Shown in pieces: positions 9,201 to 10,846 of a stretch of DNA of 10,846 nucleotides. The stretch comes from Chlamydomonas sphaeroides (lineage: Eukaryota; Chlorophyta; Chlorophyceae; Chlamydomonadales; Chlamydomonadaceae). Within the stretch, counting starts at the first letter, position 1. Each line of letters opens with the position of its first letter. Made by a program: the position numbers and the translations under genes. A model generated the notes under the pieces. The model had not been told where the DNA came from and ran no database searches. It worked only from the letters and a program-made list of their open reading frames with translations. The DNA is taken from positions 1 through 10,846 of the forward strand of contig BDDC01000404.1 in assembly GCA_001662425.1 (NCBI GenBank). Direction: 5' to 3'.

Positions 9201-10030
9201 ACGGGCCGGACCTAGCCGCCCGAACTGCCTGAAACGGCAGGACTGCACATCTCAACACACGATCCCTAACACGTACCGCTGCATTCTATTCCGTCGTGAT
9301 TGCAAGGGCTTCCGCCCCGTTTTCTACAGAACGGGGCAAGCCAACGGGCCTTATGGTTCGCTCGCTCGGCACTGTTGGGGCCTCCACACGCTCGCCCCAC
9401 GCGCGCCTGATACCTACCCACGTAGCCGCGGCACGCACGCTGCGCTGGTTTGCCTGCGCTACCCCTCCCGGCTGCAGGCCTGTCCAACAACATTGTGTGC
9501 ACCGACACCAGCGTCATCGCCTGCCTGTGGCTGCCCGGCACGCCCGGCACCACCGCGGCGCTGGTGGACCTCCTCAACGAGCCCCTGGCGGTGATGGACC
9601 TGGATGGCTGCGGCCGCTACAGCGTCACCACGGACAACGACGCCTGCCTGCCGCTGCAGGTGCGAGCGCACGCACCAGGGCGGCGGGGAGCGCACACCCA
9701 GCCAGCTACGCTAGCTGCGGCGGGGCGTTTTATGCGTGTGATCCAGCAGATAATCGCATGCAAAGGGGAGAGGGGCCGACGGCCCGCATCCGCTGGCCGG
9801 CACTGTCCGGTCCGTGCTCTTTGTTGCTTGTTGCGTCCGGTCACCTCCTCCAGGCTTTCTCGCGCCGCAACGTGCGGCGCTCAGCTGCCGTACGTCGGCC
9901 GCAGCTGAGCATCTGCCATGCCATCCCACGAGGTACCGCAACGGCACGCCGGCTGCCGCCCCCCCGCATGCCGCGCCAACAGGCTGTCGTGTTTGCGGAC
10001 TGTCACGGTGGATTGGGCCGAAGGTCCTAG
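3204..10030 (+). CDS. Secreted multidomain protein: signal peptide, N-terminal domain, six proline-linked cysteine modules (19 exons)
   Basis: Spliced CDS, my reconstruction: 3204-3289, 3674-3752, 3840-3952, 4053-4147, 4238-4363, 4526-5012, 5242-5503, 5637-5764, 5944-5996, 6091-6389, 6551-6597, 6764-6813, 6984-7175, 7402-7589, 7914-8121, 8363-8550, 8821-9043, 9478-9659, 9983-10030. This totals 3054 nt and 1017 residues, ending TAG. All 18 introns end in CAG or another AG; 17 start with GT and one with GC; all phases match. An in-frame TAA at 3189-3191, just before the ATG, fixes the start. Residues 1-25 are a signal peptide, about 29-166 a domain I do not recognise, and about 211-1009 six modules of 104-123 residues with C-x2-C starts and proline-rich linkers. 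There is no membrane anchor. The pattern resembles volvocine hydroxyproline-rich wall/matrix proteins (pherophorin-like organisation). The family name is inference; the gene structure is well supported. Confidence 0.85.
3279..4363 (+). other. N-terminal extracellular domain, family not recognised (residues about 26-166)
   Basis: Encoded by the end of exon 1 and exons 2-5. After the signal peptide come alternating hydrophobic and polar stretches typical of beta strands, for example around residues 30-38, 51-60 and 125-131. Cysteines lie at 47 (in a Cys-Pro-Gly-Gly turn), 93, 119, 160 and 164. An N-glycosylation sequon, Asn-Val-Ser, starts at residue 147. The region ends in a Gly-rich stretch with the last two cysteines. 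I read it as a beta-rich secreted domain, possibly a fold shared among algal wall proteins, but I cannot name a family. Its introns are short (87-162 bases) and in mixed phases, unlike the regular pattern of the later modules. Confidence 0.6.
3290..3673 (+). other. Intron 1 of the module gene
   Basis: Begins GTGAGTTT and ends CCCGACAG, phase 2, directly after the signal-peptide exon. It contains a 9-base direct duplication (GCATCGCGG twice) around 3329-3349. Open frames seen here on both strands lack links to neighbouring exons, and I see no further exon. Confidence 0.7.
4526..5254 (+). other. Cysteine module M1 with basic Pro-rich linker (residues about 167-333)
   Basis: Exon 6 opens with a Ser/Pro/Arg-rich linker (residues 168-210), then C211, C212 and C215 (the C-x2-C), C240, C273, C281 and C316. 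The final Gly-Asp-Cys (C333) comes from the first codons of exon 7. Asn270-Ala-Thr is a glycosylation sequon. The whole core sits in one 487-base exon, whereas M2-M6 are each interrupted inside the core. Compared with M2-M6 it lacks one of the last two cysteines, most simply C7, but has an extra cysteine next to the first one. The core from C212 to C333 is 122 residues, like M2 and M3. Confidence 0.7.
5255..6128 (+). other. Cysteine module M2 (linker 334-366, core 367-489)
   Basis: Exon 7 carries a linker with Pro-Pro and Ser-Pro pairs and then C367-x2-C370 and C389. Exon 8 starts exactly at C417 and carries C428. The small exon 9 (53 bases) carries C463, and C477 is split by a phase-1 intron. 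C489, in exon 10, closes the module. The C4-C5 spacing is 11 residues, against 8 in every other module, so this half has diverged. The intron after exon 8 uses a GC donor (AG/GCAAGC at 5763-5770). Function beyond a disulfide-rich extracellular module is not visible. Confidence 0.72.
5765..5943 (+). other. GC-AG intron (intron 8)
   Basis: The exon ends ACCAG and the intron starts GCAAGC, a good match to the known GC-donor consensus AG/GCAAGT. It ends CATAACGCAG. Only this choice keeps the phase (2) that links the front of M2 to its Cys463 exon; nearby GT donors around 5780 give a frame that does not match the acceptor. Confidence 0.7.
6129..7027 (+). other. Cysteine module M3 (linker 490-502, core 503-623)
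   Basis: The linker is short, with Ser-Pro-Pro-Pro. C503-x2-C506 is followed by the Leu-Thr-aromatic motif shared with M4-M6. Further cysteines are C528, C557, C565, C595, C609 and C623. Exon 10 (299 bases) holds the first five cysteines; exons 11 and 12 are only 47 and 50 bases. Exon 12 matches exon 9 of M2 in size, flanking phases (2 then 1) and content, including a Cys codon split by the intron. The exon 11 start could also be 3 bases earlier (GAG instead of CAG acceptor), adding one Gln. Confidence 0.72.
7028..7934 (+). other. Cysteine module M4 (linker 624-638, core 639-742)
   Basis: The linker has Ser-Pro-Pro-Pro and a run of five prolines. Cysteines are C639-x2-C642, C658, C680, C688, C719, C731 and C742, the last in the Ala-Asp-Cys motif that opens exon 15. 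This is the shortest core, 104 residues. It is made of a linker-plus-front exon (6984-7175) ending in phase 1 and a 188-base back exon (7402-7589) ending in phase 0, the architecture repeated in M5 and M6. The intron before the back exon ends in a long CCTCC-type pyrimidine tract around 7360-7400. Confidence 0.78.
7935..8841 (+). other. Cysteine module M5 (linker 743-760, core 761-874)
   Basis: The linker is two runs of four prolines separated by Arg, preceded by Ser-Pro-Ser. Cysteines are C761-x2-C764, C784, C814, C822, C851, C863 and C874. Its back exon, 8363-8550, is 188 bases, the same as in M4. The motif Lys-Cys-Ala-Asp-Ser-Gln-Arg after the front half is shared with M6, and its DNA (8055-8075) matches 8977-8997 at 20 of 21 bases by eye. 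Core length is 114 residues. Exon phases and cysteine spacing (8 between C4 and C5, 12 between C6 and C7, 11 between C7 and C8) equal those of M4 and M6. Confidence 0.8.
8842..10003 (+). other. Cysteine module M6, last of the array (linker 875-895, core 896-1009)
   Basis: The linker has a run of five and a run of four prolines with Lys-Arg between them. Cysteines are C896-x2-C899, C921, C949, C957, C986, C998 and C1009. The core is 114 residues, the same as M5. The front exon is 8821-9043 and the back exon 9478-9659. The closing Ala-Asp-Cys is in the terminal exon 9983-10030, after which only eight residues follow before TAG, so the next linker is missing. The intron inside M6 (434 bases) is the longest in the gene. 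Confidence 0.78.
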
Positions 10031-10214
10031 CGGCGTCATGCGACCCCCTCAAGCCGCTCTGCATGTATGGCGGGGGCCAGAGGAGCGCCCTGCGCCCCCC
10101 GCTGCCAGGCTAGCAGGACAGCAGTACCGTACTGAGCTGCGGAGGTACTTGGCCGACCATGCGTGGCTTGATTCACAAGTTTGCGTGGCGGAGAAGTGAG
10201 CTTGTCCCGCAGCG
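10031..10214. other. 3' flank of the module gene, convergent intergenic region
   Basis: No exact TGTAA occurs on the + strand between the stop at 10030 and the window end; the nearest variant is TGTAT at 10065. No coding chain is visible. The poly(A) site of the opposing gene should fall near its left-centre part, about 10195-10205. Confidence 0.4.
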
Positions 10215-10219
10215 TTACA
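10215..10219 (-). terminator. Polyadenylation signal TGTAA on the minus strand
   Basis: TTACA on the + strand reads TGTAA on the minus strand, about 390 bases after the minus-strand stop codon. This suits the 3' end of the gene entering from the right. Confidence 0.6.
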
Positions 10220-10609
10220 CTTGGTTTGCGCCATGACGGAGGCGCAAGCCTTAGCTGCGCGCACATGCACAGGGGTGCATGCCTGAAGCAATGCCGATTG
10301 TCCCGCACGGGCCGGCGGCACGACTATGAGGCCCGCTGAAGCGCGGCTCTCGGGCCACCAGCCCCTCATTCGAGTATAGCTGCGAGCTGTACCAGTGTTG
10401 GGCTGGTGTACCACGGGTGCATGGCGGGGCCTATCTAGGCCACTGCGCCAGAGGCACGTCCGTCACGCGTTATGTACCTTGCGCGGCAAGCGCGCCGCGC
10501 CGCAATCAATGCATTATGTTGAACCAATCATTAATCAGGGTGTGACACGCAGGCCATCCTGCCACCTTTAGCAGCACCCCTGCATACGTCGCAGCATGGG
10601 CCTCCCCCA
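10220..10609 (-). other. 3' UTR of the minus-strand gene
   Basis: Non-coding by inspection and less GC-rich near 10500-10550. It holds a short inverted repeat at 10223-10232 / 10241-10250. Confidence 0.5.
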
Positions 10610-10846
10610 TCAGGATCTCGGAGCCGGCACCGGCGGCGCAGCCATGGGGCCGGCGGGCGCATAGGCAGCCGGGTACGGTGCGTATGCGTAAGCCGGCGGC
10701 GGCGGCGGCATAGCGTAGAAGGCGTTTGGTGGTGCGGGGGCGTAGCCGGGCATGGGCGGCTGTGCGTAGTAGGCGGGCGGCGGCTGCATGTAGACGGGCT
10801 GGGGCTGCGGCAGAGGTGCGGGCGCCGGCGTGGGCTTGTTGGCGGA
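10610..10846 (-). CDS. Pro/Tyr/Ala-rich C-terminal tail of an unidentified protein (5'-partial)
   Basis: Reading leftward from the window edge, 78 codons run in one frame to TGA at 10612-10610. The peptide is low complexity: Pro and Ala dominate, with regularly placed Tyr, some Met and Gln, a run of five Pro, and repeated Ala-Tyr and Pro-x-Tyr units. Such tails occur on RNA-binding, membrane-associated and wall proteins, so no function follows from this piece. The choice of frame rests on codon use, the absence of stops and the TGTAA about 390 bases beyond. The rest of the gene lies outside. Confidence 0.6.
   Translation of the reverse strand, partial: SANKPTPAPAPLPQPQPVYMQPPPAYYAQPPMPGYAPAPPNAFYAMPPPPPAYAYAPYPAAYAPAGPMAAPPVPAPRS

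Noticed and set aside
7616..9745. Shared GCGTTTTATG in the introns after M4 (about 7617) and M6 (about 9724) as a relic of intron duplication
   Set aside because: Only about ten bases match and the flanks do not align, so chance is enough.
4238..10030. Naming the protein a pherophorin
   Set aside because: The layout is similar, but I could not match the module to the established domain by eye, so only resemblance is stated.

Overview
The window looks like nuclear DNA of a green alga of the volvocine / Chlamydomonas type. The reasons are high GC with G/C-ending codons in the exons, many short introns with GTGAG or GTGCG donors and CAG acceptors, TGTAA-type polyadenylation signals, proline-rich linkers inside a secreted cysteine-rich protein, and simple GA and GC repeats in introns. 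This is an inference from composition and gene structure; species cannot be fixed by eye.

Layout. Bases 1-1759 (+) hold the 3' part of a split gene whose 5' end lies outside the window. Five exons join in one frame and end in TAG at 1759; its introns carry a GA-rich microsatellite, a G-rich/C-rich block and a 19/30-bp minisatellite. Bases 1760 to about 2945 read as its 3' UTR, with TGTAA at 2677 and 2926. Bases 2931-3203 are the lower-GC 5' flank of the next gene. Bases 3204-10030 (+) are the centrepiece: a complete 19-exon gene that I reconstructed by splicing, with every exon phase agreeing, for a 1017-residue secreted protein. Bases 10031-10609 are a convergent intergenic/3' UTR region, and 10610-10846 (-) is the last coding part of a Pro/Tyr/Ala-rich protein entering from the right edge.

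The central protein has a signal peptide (residues 1-25), an unassigned beta-rich-looking N-terminal region (about 29-166), then six tandem cysteine modules (M1-M6). Each module begins with a C-x2-C motif and is preceded by a proline-rich linker. M2-M6 each have eight cysteines in the same order. There is no transmembrane or GPI tail, so it is probably an extracellular-matrix / cell-wall component of the hydroxyproline-rich kind. Intron positions split the modules into two families (M2-M3 and M4-M6), recording tandem duplication.

No RNA genes, CRISPR arrays or intact transposons were recognised.
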